Shown: positions 44,080 through 54,573 of the stretch, piece by piece | How the letters are laid out: each line of letters opens with the position of its first letter | How positions within the stretch are numbered: position 1 is the first letter of the stretch | Source of the DNA: Chrysoporthe austroafricana | Lineage: Eukaryota; Ascomycota; Sordariomycetes; Diaporthales; Cryphonectriaceae | Assembly: GCA_001051155.2 (NCBI GenBank) | Contig: JYIP02000006.1 | Coordinates: 2,294,001-2,358,000, forward strand | Length of the DNA stretch: 64,000 nucleotides | Direction of reading: 5' to 3' | Notes under the pieces: model-generated | Database searches by the model: none | What the model was told of the DNA's origin: nothing | The model's input: only the letters and a program-made list of their open reading frames with translations | Program-made: the position numbers and the translations under genes

Positions 44080-45527
44080 ATGTCGTCCTTGAGAACATTG
44101 GCTCCGTTCCTGCGGACAGCCCGCACCTCTTTCAGATCTGGCAACCCTTTAATATCACTCCAGCGACAGTCCACTTCGCCTGTTCTGAACCTGCGTCGCG
44201 GCTATGCTGTCTATGAGAGAACCAAACCCCACGTCAACATTGGTTAGTACCGTCGCAAGGCATCCTACCGTCTGTCCCGAGGCTAACGGCCCCTCCAATA
44301 GGCACCATCGGTCACGTTGACCACGGAAAGGTATAGCAGGCCCTCCCGGCCTCTAATCACGCGACCGAGCTAACCACAGCTTCCTGCGAGTAGACAACTC
44401 TCTCCGCCGCAATCACCAAGAGACAAGCCGAGAAGGGCTACGCAAATTTCCTCGACTATGGCTCCATTGACAAGGCTCCCGAGGAGCGCAAGCGAGGTAT
44501 TACCATCGCTACCGCGCACATCGAATACTCCACCGATAACCGCCACTACTCCCACGTCGACTGCCCTGGTCACGCTGATTACATCAAGAACATGATCACG
44601 GGTGCTGCCAACATGGACGGTGCGATCATTGTCGTTGCCGCCTCCGACGGTCAGATGCCTCAGACCCGAGAGCACTTGCTGCTGGCCCGCCAGGTCGGTG
44701 TCCAGAAGATTGTCGTCTTCGTCAACAAGGTCGACGCCCTCGAGGACCCTGAGATGTTGGAGCTCGTCGAGATGGAGATGCGCGAGCTGCTGAACACCTA
44801 CGGCTTCGAGGGCGACGAGACCCCCGTCATCATGGGCTCTGCGCTCTGCGCCCTCGAGGGCCGTCGGCCCGAGATCGGCGAGCAGAAGATCGACGAGCTG
44901 CTCAAGGCCGTCGATGAGTGGATCCCCACGCCCGAGCGTGACCTGGACAAGCCCTTCCTCATGTCTGTGGAGGACGTCTTCTCCATCGCCGGCCGTGGTA
45001 CTGTCGCCTCGGGCCGTGTCGAGCGCGGTGTGCTGAAGAAGGACTCCGAGGTCGAGCTGGTCGGCAAGGGCGGCGAGACCATCAAGACCAAGGTGACCGA
45101 CATCGAGACCTTCAAGAAGTCCTGCGACGAATCCCGCGCCGGTGACAACTCCGGTCTGCTGCTGCGTGGTGTTCGCCGCGAGGACATCAAGCGCGGTATG
45201 GTAGTCGCCAAGCCCGGCTCCGTCAAGTCCCACACCCAGTTTATGGTCTCCCTGTACGTCCTCACCAAGGAAGAAGGTGGTCGTCACACTGGCTTCATGG
45301 AGAACTACCGCCCCCAGATGTACATCCGAACTGCCGACGAGTCCTGCGCCCTGTTCTTCCCCGAGGGTACCGAGGACGCCTCTTCCAAGATGGTGATGCC
45401 TGGTGACAACGTCGAGATGGTTGCTACCCTGATCCACCCTGTGGCTGTTGAGGCTGGTCAGCGCATCAACATCCGTGAGGGTGGCAGGACTGTTGCCACT
45501 GGTCTGGTCACTCGTATCGTCAAGTAG
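44080..45527 (+). CDS. TUF1: Mitochondrial elongation factor Tu (441 aa, 3 exons)
   Basis: The protein delivers aminoacyl-tRNA to mitochondrial ribosomes as a GTP complex. Exons are 44080-44242, 44302-44330 and 44394-45527. Residues 1-45 ([18 protein letters not shown] to [16 protein letters not shown]) are basic and Ser/Arg-rich, a mitochondrial presequence. The 29-nt second exon codes almost exactly for the P-loop [10 protein letters not shown] (about residues 55-64). Next come effector phrase [13 protein letters not shown]3 motif DCPGHADY, G4 motif NKVD and G5-region SAL. Domains 2 and 3 end [13 protein letters not shown]. The exon is rich in C-ending codons (ATC, GTC, CTG), as expected for a highly expressed gene. 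Confidence 0.96.
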
Positions 45528-46332
45528 AGACTACTTGGGAATTGGACAATGAGCACTTAAGGACTTTGAGTAAAGCTTGGTCACAATGGGGTACCCCTAG
45601 GGGCAGGGTACATTGCATTTGCATGACACTTTCAGGGGCCAGGTCAAGGGAAAATGGAAGGAGTTCGCAAATGGCGTGCAGTGGCACGAATGCACGTATA
45701 TTTTTGAGACAAGCGCTGTAAATTTGTGCCGGAAACTACGAATTCTCTCCCCTCTTACCTCTTTCATATTCGTCATGGTCCTGTACTTTAGACGGGGAGG
45801 TGAAATGACACGGCTCTTTATGATCAGCCAAGGCTTTCTCCAGTGGAAGCTACGAGGTTGAAAGCAGAAAAGTCTTGCGAGTATCAAGCTTCACAAGGCT
45901 CGGTGACGATGTCCGACTTAACCTTGATTTCCATGTTAGGTTGTCGAGAAGTTGACAGTGACTTTCAAGAGAACATACGCGGCCTCGCGGCGCGACCCAG
46001 CTCACAAGACCCATGGAGACTCATGAAGACGCAGTAACCACCATGAAAAGAGTTGCTTTGATCGTTTCACTCGTGTGTATTCCGATGTAGGATGCTCAAT
46101 TCTAAGCCACCACACGGTCCTCCCCCTGCCTCGACTTTTTGCTCCATTCCGGGTGGTTCCCCATGTCCGATAGTCCCACCAACTCCAAATGCAAAGAGCA
46201 AAGACCTCAGCCGGTCGAAGGGTGTATCCATCGCGTGAGGATTGTCGAGGATGGTGGTCACTTCATTTCGTGTCGACTGGAAAACGCACATCCTCCTTTC
46301 GTCCCCTGCTCCCGTCTCGCCCGAGGATGCAT
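45528..46332. other. Intergenic between convergent TUF1 and RPS29
   Basis: The 3' UTRs of both genes should lie here; no coding frame is supported. Confidence 0.6.
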
Positions 46333-46709
46333 TTACTTGAGCTGCAAATCCACATGTTAGTACCGGGGTGTTGAACATCGTACTCTCTGCAAAGATTCGA
46401 GATTGCTAGTTTGACAGAAGAGGGCTCGTTTGCGCACCTTCTGGAAGCCAATGTCGGCGCTCTTCTCGCGGAAGCACTGACGGCAGATGTTGAGGCCGTA
46501 CTTGCGGATCAGACCGGCACGGTGGGTGCAGACACGGCTGTAAAAGATCAAGAATGGTCAGCGTTCATCCTCCAGCCGACTGCATCTCATGTCCCCAAGC
46601 TCTTTCTTTCGCCGTCCTCATCGTCCCTCCGGGGTGTAGATTCGTACCACTGGCGGGCGCCCTTGCCGTAGCCACGGGGGCGGGAGTTCCAGACGGATTC
46701 GTGAGACAT
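46333..46709 (-). CDS. Cytosolic 40S ribosomal protein S29 / uS14 (56 aa, 3 exons)
   Basis: Exons are 46709-46648, 46537-46438 and 46341-46333. The product starts [20 protein letters not shown], continues [15 protein letters not shown] and [18 protein letters not shown], and ends LK. The zinc-binding pattern C-x2-C-x14-C-x2-C is intact (Cys21, 24, 39, 42). The 56-residue length equals that of eukaryotic S29. The first intron splits the first zinc cysteine codon. The last exon contributes only Leu, Lys and the stop, placed by the TTTGCAG acceptor at 46342. The gene is divergent from the PDI gene across a 567-bp shared promoter region. Confidence 0.93.
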
Positions 46710-46819
46710 GCTGGGCAGTAGTAAGACGATCGACCTGATGAACTGTCGAGAATGACTTGTCGAAGATGGGTTTGTGGGATTGGCACGGTCGAATCGTTCG
46801 TCTGGCTGGCGAGAGGTGT

Positions 46820-46827
46820 GGTAGGGT
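46820..46827 (-). promoter_or_regulatory. HomolE-like motif (ACCCTACC)
   Basis: On the RPS29 strand this matches the core of the HomolE box of fission-yeast ribosomal protein genes. A match of eight bases can occur by chance. Confidence 0.3.
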
Positions 46828-46925
46828 GGAGTTTAGCGACAAGCGCTGCGGAAGTCTTTTTCCTCGCAAATTGGGAAACCGTGGGTTTCTTAGGTAAGCA
46901 GAAAGCCCCGGCAAAGCCTGTCACC

Positions 46926-46933
46926 CAGTCACA
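46926..46933 (+). promoter_or_regulatory. HomolD-like motif (CAGTCACA)
   Basis: An exact match to the HomolD box that drives ribosomal protein genes in fission yeast and is reported in other ascomycetes. It lies about 217 bases upstream of the RPS29 ATG in the opposite orientation. The order relative to the HomolE-like motif is reversed from the usual one, so caution is needed. Confidence 0.4.
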
Positions 46934-47276
46934 CTGTCAATTCACTGCTGCTTCCCTGGACGCGGTTTCTTATCACTTATCTTAGCGTCGTTCTCCAGGT
47001 TCCAAGGGGTCGCTTTGCCACATGCCAGCAACCCAGTAACTGCTGTGAAGGAGCTCTGTAGTTGGCTGAAGCTGTCCGTCATACGTATTGAATTAGAGTC
47101 CAGCCAGTGTGTCCTTTTGCTTCACATCAACCTGTCGGCTGATTTCAAAGCAACATTTCATCTCCGTACTTAATTGTACCTGGAGTATTTAACTTTTTCT
47201 TCTTTCTCTTTTCAGGTCAACCTCAATTGATCAATTCTATACTCAACTACTCCTACCTTGACATCCCTTCGCAACA

Positions 47277-48464
47277 ATGGTCCTCCTCAAGAGCCTCGTG
47301 CTCACTGGCCTGACAGCCGTCGTGGCCGCCAAGTCGGCGGTCATGGACCTGATGCCCTCCAACTTCGACAAGAACGTCTTCGACAGCGGCGTGCCCACGC
47401 TCGTTGAGTTCTTCGCTCCCTGGTGTGGCCACTGTAAGAACCTCGCGCCCGTCTACGAGGAGCTGGCCTCGAGCCTCGAGTTCGCAAAGAACAAGGTCCA
47501 AATTGCCAAGGTTGACGCCGACGCCGAGAAGGACCTCGGCCGCAAGTTCGGCGTGCAGGGCTTCCCTACGCTTAAGTTCTTCGACGGCAAGAGCAAAGAT
47601 CCGGTGGACTACAGCGGCGGTCGTGATCTCGAGTCGTTGCAGAACTTCATCGCTGAAAAGACGGGCGTTAAGCCGAGGAAGAAGGCCGAGAAGCCATCAG
47701 CTGTGACGATGTTGACGGATGCCACTTTCGACAAGGAGATTGGTGGCGAGAAGCATGTCTTTGTTGCCTTCACTGCGCCATGGTGCGGACGTAAGTTTAT
47801 CATCTCGTTGTCAACACTACACTGCTGCTCGCTCGATCCAGCTAGCTAACATGTCCGGCCTCCAACAGACTGCAAGAAGCTCGCCCCAACGTGGGAGCAG
47901 CTCGCTACCGACTTCGAGAACGAGTCCGACGTGCTGATTGCAAAGGTTGACGCCGACTCCGACGGCAGCAAGGCGACCGCTCAGGCCCAGGGCGTCTCCT
48001 CCTACCCGACCATCAAGTTCTTCCCCGCCGGCAGCAAGGAGGCAGAGCCATACAACGGCGGCCGCTCCGAGAAGGACTTCGTTGCGTTCTTGAACGAGAA
48101 GGCCGGCACGCACCGCGCTGAGGGCGGTGGTCTCGACGCCACCGCCGGCCTGGTGGATGCCCTCAACGTTGTGGTTGACAAGTTCACCGCGGGTCAGACC
48201 GCTCTGGCCGATGCCGCTGCCGAGGTTGCCAAGGAGGCTGCGTCTTTGAAGGAGGGCGCCCAGGCCAAGTACGCCGAGTACTACGTCAAGGTCTTCGACA
48301 AGCTGAGCAAGAACGACGACTATGCCTCTAAGGAACTGACGCGTCTTGATGGTATCCTGAAGAAGAGCGGCCTGGCGCCTTCCAAGCTGGATGAGTTCAC
48401 TACCAAGTCGAACATCCTGCGCCGTTTCGTTGAGAAGGCCAAGGATGTCAAGGACGAGTTGTAA
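47277..48464 (+). CDS. Protein disulfide isomerase, ERp38 type (369 aa, 2 exons)
   Basis: It forms and rearranges disulfide bonds in the ER lumen. Exons are 47277-47790 and 47869-48464. MVLLKSLVLTGLTAVVAA is a signal peptide. Two thioredoxin domains carry CGHC active sites: Cys50/Cys53 in FFAPWCGHCKN and Cys170/Cys173 in FTAPWCGHCKK, the second split by the intron within the His codon. A C-terminal helical ERp29-like domain follows (about residues 255-360), and the protein ends VKDEL, giving a KDEL-type ER retention signal. Length and domain order (a, a', D) fit the fungal ERp38 group. C-ending codons dominate, as in the highly expressed TUF1. Confidence 0.94.
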
Positions 48465-48777
48465 GCCAGCATGAGAGATCCGGGAATCCCGGGGGGTGGT
48501 GGATGAGAGGCCACGGCTAGCTGAATGGGGAGGACGACTGTTTTCTTAAACTCAACAATGAGATTTTGGCCTGGCGTGTAAAATGCATAGCAAGAACGTG
48601 AATGAGATTCAGCATGGAAACCCTCGCATACTTCGTGACTTCGTGAAATCTATTGCCGGGCTGAGCCTTTACCCCACGTCGAGCCCTTAGCCGACCGGAA
48701 TAAATGCGCTGAGCATCATCCTGTTCAGTTCTACTGGTGTCGCCATCAAATCTTGACTGACCCTCTTCGTCCCTATC
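48465..48777. other. Intergenic between convergent PDI and HSBP1
   Basis: 3' UTR sequence of both genes; nothing else seen. Confidence 0.6.
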
Positions 48778-49135
48778 CTATGACTGTTTAGAGCTCGACT
48801 CCCGATCACTGTTCGCAGCCAGCGTGGCCTCCAGGTTGTCGATCCTCCGTGACATCTCATCCACTTCACTGGAGATTAGCCAGTTACTATTACCTGTGAG
48901 TTCTCGCACAACCTGGACTCACTCTTGGCGAAGATCTCGCTAGAAACGCCGGCGAACTTGTTGGAAAGAGTGTTCAGGAGGTCGTCCAACTGTTGTGTCA
49001 GCTCGGCGCGAGCATCGTCGGCGCCCTAGACCGGGGCGGTCAGCTTAATGGGCTTCTTCCGAGTGGATAGAGATAAGGAGTGGACAAGCGTACGGCAGAG
49101 CTCTGAGCATTAGATTCGCTGTTATTTGAGGACAT
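48778..49135 (-). CDS. Heat shock factor-binding protein 1 homologue (76 aa, 3 exons)
   Basis: HSBP1 is a small coiled-coil protein that binds the HSF1 trimer in animals; its role in fungi is less clear. Exons are 49135-49094, 49025-48923 and 48863-48778. The core reads ELTQQLDDLLNTLSNKF, then AGVSSEIFAKMDEMSRRIDNLEATL, with the heptad-spaced hydrophobic residues of the family, and ends SSSKQS. The acceptor at 48864 (GTGAAG) was chosen because it restores KMDEMSRR. The AG seven bases earlier (CTCCAG) gives another frame. The gene is divergent from the Dsc1/Tul1 gene (486 bp between starts). Confidence 0.88.
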
Positions 49136-49621
49136 CCTAAATGTGAAGCCTGCGTGGTCTGCCGCTCTTTTGACAGCTTGCGTGCTGGTGGCGATCGTGA
49201 AGTTGTCTTGTCCGTAGGAAAGGGGCCTGTTTCTATTGCTGTTGATAGTTGCAAGGTGGTAACGGGGGTTGTCAGAAGCGCGGCGCCGAACTTTGGGGCT
49301 GCATTAGCGGCTAGTCTTTCTAGTCATCCGCCAGGGTCCCCAGTGGAAAGCCGCTATGGTACAACGCTCTCAAGCGCGGGTGCAACTTCGTCTTGACATC
49401 ACTAATGCACATAGCTGCCTCTCTTTGCCTGCAGAGCTCTCCCGAGCACCTACAATTGCAGCGCGCGAGTGCGAGCATGCCCGTCTAAAGGATCTGTGGC
49501 AGACGAACACTGCGTACCCAGAAAATCAGCAGCGCGCAAGCACTGCGAGCCTGATATGACAGACAGGTGATCCCGTTCCGACCTAGGCCTCACGCCGCAC
49601 CCTCCACCACCGACCGCGACG
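49136..49621. promoter_or_regulatory. Shared divergent promoter, HSBP1 / DSC ligase
   Basis: The region between two outward-facing starts; no specific site was recognised. Confidence 0.5.
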
Positions 49622-52288
49622 ATGCCCCCTCCGCAACAAGAAAGCGCCCGCTTCCTCGCCGTCATCATAATATTCATATGGCTGATGAGCTCGGGCGGCG
49701 GGGGCCAGGGCGGATACTTCGCGACGCCCTTCCTCGCACAAGAGCGGCTCGCGCGGCAGCAACATTCGTTTGGCGTCCTCAACTCCACGGCCTGGGGCGA
49801 CTTCAATCCGCGGCAGGTGACGGATCCGCCGAACGGTACGGAGACGACACGGTATTTAAATATGACGGGCTTCAGGGAGGCAGACGGTTTTGCCTGGGAG
49901 GACCTGGGGCGGTTCAAGGACAGGTGTCTGGAATGGAGCCGGAGCACGAGTCCCTCGTTGCCGGCTAGGAGCGAAGCAGACGGGGTGCAAGGGAGCGACG
50001 AGAGAAGGGGGAGGAGCGCCTGGGACCTTGGTTTGGGCAGCGCTGTCTGGCAGAACGCGACGGGGGTCGTGAAGGGGTCCTGGGTCCGTCGCGAGGCGAG
50101 CGTGCGCCGCACGTGGGCCGACTACAACTTCACGGCCATGACACCGAGCGTCAACTGGGTGGGCACGCATGGCGAGTGGAACCGCAACCTCACAGGGTCT
50201 GAAGGCATGATTCAGCTCCGTGTGGACGACAAGCAGCGGCATATCGAGTACGACGATGAGGTTGTCGACGTTGAGCACGGGCGGCTGAGCACCGGAGGTT
50301 CCGTGCGCGAGGTCGCGGCGACCCTGACCGTCGAGGATGCCAGCCCGAACGGCAGCGGCGGCACATATGAGATGCGTCTGCACGGGGTGCACTGGCCGCT
50401 CCAGGGCAACATGCTGCTTACCACAACGACTGAGAAGTTCGCGGGGATTTTTGGCCTGCCGCATCTCGCGCCCGGTCAGAATTTCTTTCGGTCGAGTCAG
50501 AGATTGCTCAACCAGACAGTCCGAGAGGTCCTTGCCAAGAAGGAGAAGTTGACGTTCACAGACCAGAGCAACCCCTGGACGTCAAGTGTCGGCGGTGCCG
50601 AGGATGCGTTCAATCCGAGTCCGCATTGCGAGTATGTGGTCTACTTGCAGGTTCATCCATTCCGTCAGGACCGGCCGCCGCCGACAGACGGCCAGGAGGA
50701 TTCGGTCGATGGTATGCGTGATGTGGTCAAGGCAATCGAGGATGAACTGCGAGACCCTACAGGAGCGCCGGTACAACATATTTCGGAGTTGCAGATGTCT
50801 GCAATCATCTACTCGCCTGACTGCGCTTATTTCCTAGAGTCCGAAGGTCCTCCGGACTTTCTTGAGGTGCAGGGTTATAACCACCTGGTCGGCTTCAAAG
50901 AGGAGATATGGATATACGACGTCAACTTTGCCATGCTGGTGATGGCCGCCATCGCCTTTGGGCAGGTGCAGCTGCTCAAGTACCAGACGAGAGAGTCGTG
51001 TACTCCCTCTACCATGGGCCGGGTGAGTTTCTGGACTCTCATGGTGATGGTACTGGCAGATGGCATGATGTTCGCACTCTCGGCTGCGCTGGCCCTCGAC
51101 TCTACGCACTTCTACCTCCGTGCTCTCATGTTGACGTTTGCGTTGTTCATGTCCATGATGCTTGGCGGCAGCTTCTTAAATGAGGTATACAGGATCCAGG
51201 AGCCGGAATGGCGACCGCGCGAGCGTGAACATACCCCAAACAACAGCACACCAAGACCGCCGTCGACGCGAGTTCCTCCAGCAGGCGAAACATTGCCGCG
51301 CCCGGTCACCGCAGGGGTAGGAACGGGTCAAACAGATCTACCGATCATAGTACCGTCGGATCAGGATGTCGACGCGGAAATCGCCGAGAACCTGACAGCT
51401 GGTGCTGCCGCTGTCCCTACCGCGGGCATGCCTGGAACTGGCGCTCGGCAGTCAGGAGTCCTGCCGTTCTCTACAATTGTGGCTCGACTCATCTTCCTCG
51501 GCTCGGTCCTCGGCTTCCTCTCACTCGCAGCACGGTCGTGGTGGAAACCAGTACGAAACAGCTTCATCAATGCGACGCTGTTTGCCTACCTATCGTTCTG
51601 GACCCCGCAGATCATCCGCAATACGCTGCGCAACAGTCGCCGGGCTTTCTCATGGCACTTCATGGTTGGCCAGTCAATCTTGCGCATTCTGCCTGTTTCG
51701 TACTTCTACCTTCACCCGAACAACCTCATCTTCTCGGAGCCGGACTGGACAGCATTTGCCGTGTTGGCTGGATGGCTATGGGTGCAGGTCTGGGTCCTGT
51801 TTTTCCAGGACATCCTCGGCCCACGGTTTGGCATGCCAAAGGGCTGGTTGCCCGAGGCATGGGACTATCACCCCATCCTCCGTGAGGACAACCTCGAGAC
51901 AGGCGGCCTCCCCATCGGCCTCGCACCGTCCTCCTCTGCTCCGTCATCCCCCAGTCTCGGGAGAGCTCGTAGCATATCCATCAGCAGCGGCGAGGCAGAC
52001 CGCGCGGTCCGGGAGAAGGGCTCTAGCTCGCACATGGCTACCAAGGGAAGTAGCCGGATGCATACGCGGGCGATCGACTGTGCCATCTGCTGCGAGGTGC
52101 TCGAGGTCCCCGTCGTCAAGGCAGGCGAGGAGGTCGACCCGGCTCGCGGAGGGGTTGCGGGCCTGTTAGAGAGGAGAAAGTATATGGTGACGCCGTGTAG
52201 ACATATCTTCCACAGCCCGTGTCTCGAGGGGTGGCTCCGATACAGGCTGCAGTGTCCGATCTGCAGGGAGGAATTGCCTCCTCTATAG
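49622..52288 (+). CDS. Dsc1/Tul1-type transmembrane RING E3 ubiquitin ligase (888 aa)
   Basis: This is the catalytic subunit of the Golgi Dsc complex, which marks mis-sorted membrane proteins in budding yeast (Tul1) and is needed for SREBP cleavage in fission yeast and Aspergillus. A single exon begins with a signal anchor (RFLAVIIIFIWLMSSGG). A long lumenal domain with NST, NGT, NMT and NAT glycosylation sites runs to about residue 430. Several membrane helices follow (for example VNFAMLVMAAIAFGQVQLL, FALSAALALD, IVARLIFLGSVLGFLSLAA). The cytosolic RING at the C-terminus, from about residue 818, shows CAICCEVLE, then TPCRHIFHSPCLEGW and CPICREELPPL. A Ser-rich linker (about 760-800) separates it from the membrane part. 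Length matches the fungal family. Confidence 0.92.
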   Translation: MPPPQQESARFLAVIIIFIWLMSSGGGGQGGYFATPFLAQERLARQQHSFGVLNSTAWGDFNPRQVTDPPNGTETTRYLNMTGFREADGFAWEDLGRFKDRCLEWSRSTSPSLPARSEADGVQGSDERRGRSAWDLGLGSAVWQNATGVVKGSWVRREASVRRTWADYNFTAMTPSVNWVGTHGEWNRNLTGSEGMIQLRVDDKQRHIEYDDEVVDVEHGRLSTGGSVREVAATLTVEDASPNGSGGTYEMRLHGVHWPLQGNMLLTTTTEKFAGIFGLPHLAPGQNFFRSSQRLLNQTVREVLAKKEKLTFTDQSNPWTSSVGGAEDAFNPSPHCEYVVYLQVHPFRQDRPPPTDGQEDSVDGMRDVVKAIEDELRDPTGAPVQHISELQMSAIIYSPDCAYFLESEGPPDFLEVQGYNHLVGFKEEIWIYDVNFAMLVMAAIAFGQVQLLKYQTRESCTPSTMGRVSFWTLMVMVLADGMMFALSAALALDSTHFYLRALMLTFALFMSMMLGGSFLNEVYRIQEPEWRPREREHTPNNSTPRPPSTRVPPAGETLPRPVTAGVGTGQTDLPIIVPSDQDVDAEIAENLTAGAAAVPTAGMPGTGARQSGVLPFSTIVARLIFLGSVLGFLSLAARSWWKPVRNSFINATLFAYLSFWTPQIIRNTLRNSRRAFSWHFMVGQSILRILPVSYFYLHPNNLIFSEPDWTAFAVLAGWLWVQVWVLFFQDILGPRFGMPKGWLPEAWDYHPILREDNLETGGLPIGLAPSSSAPSSPSLGRARSISISSGEADRAVREKGSSSHMATKGSSRMHTRAIDCAICCEVLEVPVVKAGEEVDPARGGVAGLLERRKYMVTPCRHIFHSPCLEGWLRYRLQCPICREELPPL

Positions 52289-53249
52289 CAGTCTCAGGAT
52301 AGGAACACAGACACCGTGTCTACGCATCCGTTCAGCTGTTTGAAAAACCGCGAGACACTATCTGTACTACGATGCACGTGCCATGGCACCTCGAGGTCGA
52401 GTTATCCCTCCCTCCCAGCAAGGCTATGAAGGCTAGGCTATGAGGTCATCGCCATTGGCAGGAGTGTAAGCGGGAGGTCAGCCCCGCCAACTTCCAACGC
52501 CCGACCCCGCACCCGGACCCCTGTTCCGCTAGAAGGTGCTAGTAGCTTCTATGACAGGGCTCAAGGGCAGCGTGGGAAGTTGACCACCAGCGACTAATGT
52601 ACTCCCATCGAATGCAAAACCGTCCGAAGACTTGAGACCTGGGCGGGGAAGAGGGCTCCCGTAAGATAACTGAAGAAAAGTGCAATAAAGGTCAGCACCA
52701 GCACTTTGTCAAGGCGCCCGCCCTTGGTGTGGCTCCAGGCTATTGTCTTTCTCTGGCAGGCGCTCCCACCTTTGTAGTTGTCTCGAGGGACTCCCTGCAA
52801 GACGGCGTCACTAGCCCACCAACGCCCATCGAATGTTCCTGAAGTTCCCTCCTCCAAGAGCCCACTTTTCCCTGCTGGAGTGACGGAGCCGCCTGCTCAC
52901 AGCCAACCTGACCTGGGCTCTCACTCTAACTCACATGACAACCTATAATTTGGCAGAAGACTGTCCTTTCACCAGAATCGTAGCGAGGCGGGGAGTAAAC
53001 CTCTCAAACATTACTGTTTGATCAACGCGAAACCTCACGCCATCCGATTGAGACAGCTAACTCAACCGCGACTTGCCTTTCATCACCTTACCTTTTCTAT
53101 CGAGATACCACACGGTCGACTAGACACCACCTGTCTCGCGATTGCTTTCCTTTCCTCTGCACAAAGGCCTCGAGCCTGGTGTTCTACCGATTCTTTCCGT
53201 TTGATCACGACGACACTGTCATAATCACCACACACCTCATACCGCCAAC
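52289..53249. other. Intergenic, 1 kb, Hsp40 promoter side
   Basis: No supported gene. The right part should contain the promoter and 5' UTR of the J-protein gene; I saw no convincing heat shock element. Confidence 0.5.
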
Positions 53250-54573
53250 ATGGTCAAAGAAACAAAGCTGTACGACCTGCTCAATGTCAAGCCTGACGCC
53301 TCTCAGGACGAGATCAAGAAGGCCTACCGGTAAGTGCCTCTGTCGCCACGACTTTGATCGTCTTCTTCATTTCCCAGCCATCCACGTTACCCCTCATTGC
53401 CAGCCATCCACTGGGACGGCGAACTAACCATAGGACTTCGAACAGGAAAGCCGCATTGAAATGGCACCCCGACAAGAACAAGGACAATGCCGACGCCGCC
53501 GAGAAGTTCAAGGAATGCTCACAGGCCTACGAGATCCTCTCCGACCCCGAGAAGCGCAAGATCTACGACCAATTCGGCCTTGAGTTCCTCCTACGAGGCG
53601 GCGCCCCGCCACCAGAGGGCGGCGCCGGCGGCGGTGCAGGCGGCAACCCCTTCGCCAGCTCAGGTGGCATGCCGGGCGGCTTCGGGAGCTTCGACTTCAG
53701 CAACCTGGGCGGTGCCGGCGGCGGAGGAGCCCGGACGTTCCACTTCAGCACGGGCGGCGGCGGTCCCAGCGGCGGCTTCAACCCCTCGAACCCGACCTCC
53801 ATCTTCGAGGCGTTCATGCGCTCGGGCGGCGGCGGCATGGGCGGCCCGGACGACGACGACGATATGAACGACCTCTTCGCCTCAATGGGCGGCGGCGGCG
53901 CGCGGCCCAGGACGCGCGTGAGGCCCCCATTCGGCGAGCCCGTGGGCCGCAGTGCGCGGCAGCACACGCCTGAGGTGACGACAGTCGAGAGGCCGCTGCC
54001 CGTGTCGCTCGAGGAGATGTTCAAGGGGGCCCAGAAGAAGATGAAGATCAAGTGCAAGCTGTTCGACGAGAACGGCAAGCGCACGACAACGGAGAAGGTG
54101 CTGGACGTGCCGATCAAGGCGGGCCTGAAGAAGGGCAGCAAGATCCGCTTCAAGGGCGTGGGTGACCAGGAGGAGGGCGGACAGCAGGACCTGTGCTTCA
54201 TTGTCGAGGAGGTAAGTCACACGCTACACGAGATCCCCGCCACACCAGGGAGCGGGACCAGATGCTAACACGCACGCAGAAACCACACGTCCTCTACACC
54301 CGCGACGGCGACGACCTGATCATGTCTGTTGACCTCGAGCTCAAGGAGGCCCTGACCGGGTGGAGGCGCACGGTCAGCACCATCGACGGCAAGCAGATAG
54401 GCCTCGAGAAGGCCGGCCCTACGCAGCCCGGCTCGCAGGACGTTTACCCGAACCTCGGCATGCCCGTCTCCAAGAAGCCCGGCCAGAGGGGCAACTTCAT
54501 CATCAAGTACAACGTCAAGTTCCCCACATCTCTGACAGCGCAGCAGAAGCAGAAGCTCAAGGAGATTCTGTAA
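53250..54573 (+). CDS. Type II J-domain co-chaperone, Sis1/Psi1-like (379 aa, 3 exons)
   Basis: It hands substrates to Hsp70 and stimulates its ATPase. Exons are 53250-53329, 53446-54211 and 54280-54573. The J domain ([19 protein letters not shown] to [10 protein letters not shown]) has HPD at residues 34-36, with an intron just before it. A long Gly/Phe-rich region with [17 protein letters not shown] and [12 protein letters not shown] follows. There is no Cys-rich zinc domain, so it is class II. Two C-terminal substrate-binding lobes follow: [21 protein letters not shown] to [13 protein letters not shown], and [25 protein letters not shown] to [13 protein letters not shown]. No EEVD-type tail or signal peptide; probably cytosolic and nuclear. 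Confidence 0.94.

Larger units (their letters stand above)
46710..47276. promoter_or_regulatory. Shared divergent promoter, RPS29 / PDI
   Basis: Both starts face outwards from this region. It contains the HomolD-like and HomolE-like motifs listed below and a CT-rich tract (about 47193-47218) close to the PDI start. Confidence 0.55.

Noticed and set aside
44370..45437. Long open frame on the strand opposite TUF1 (355 codons)
   Set aside because: It is the antisense shadow of a codon-biased, highly expressed gene; its Leu/Val/Gly-rich composition is a by-product of C-ending codons on the sense strand.
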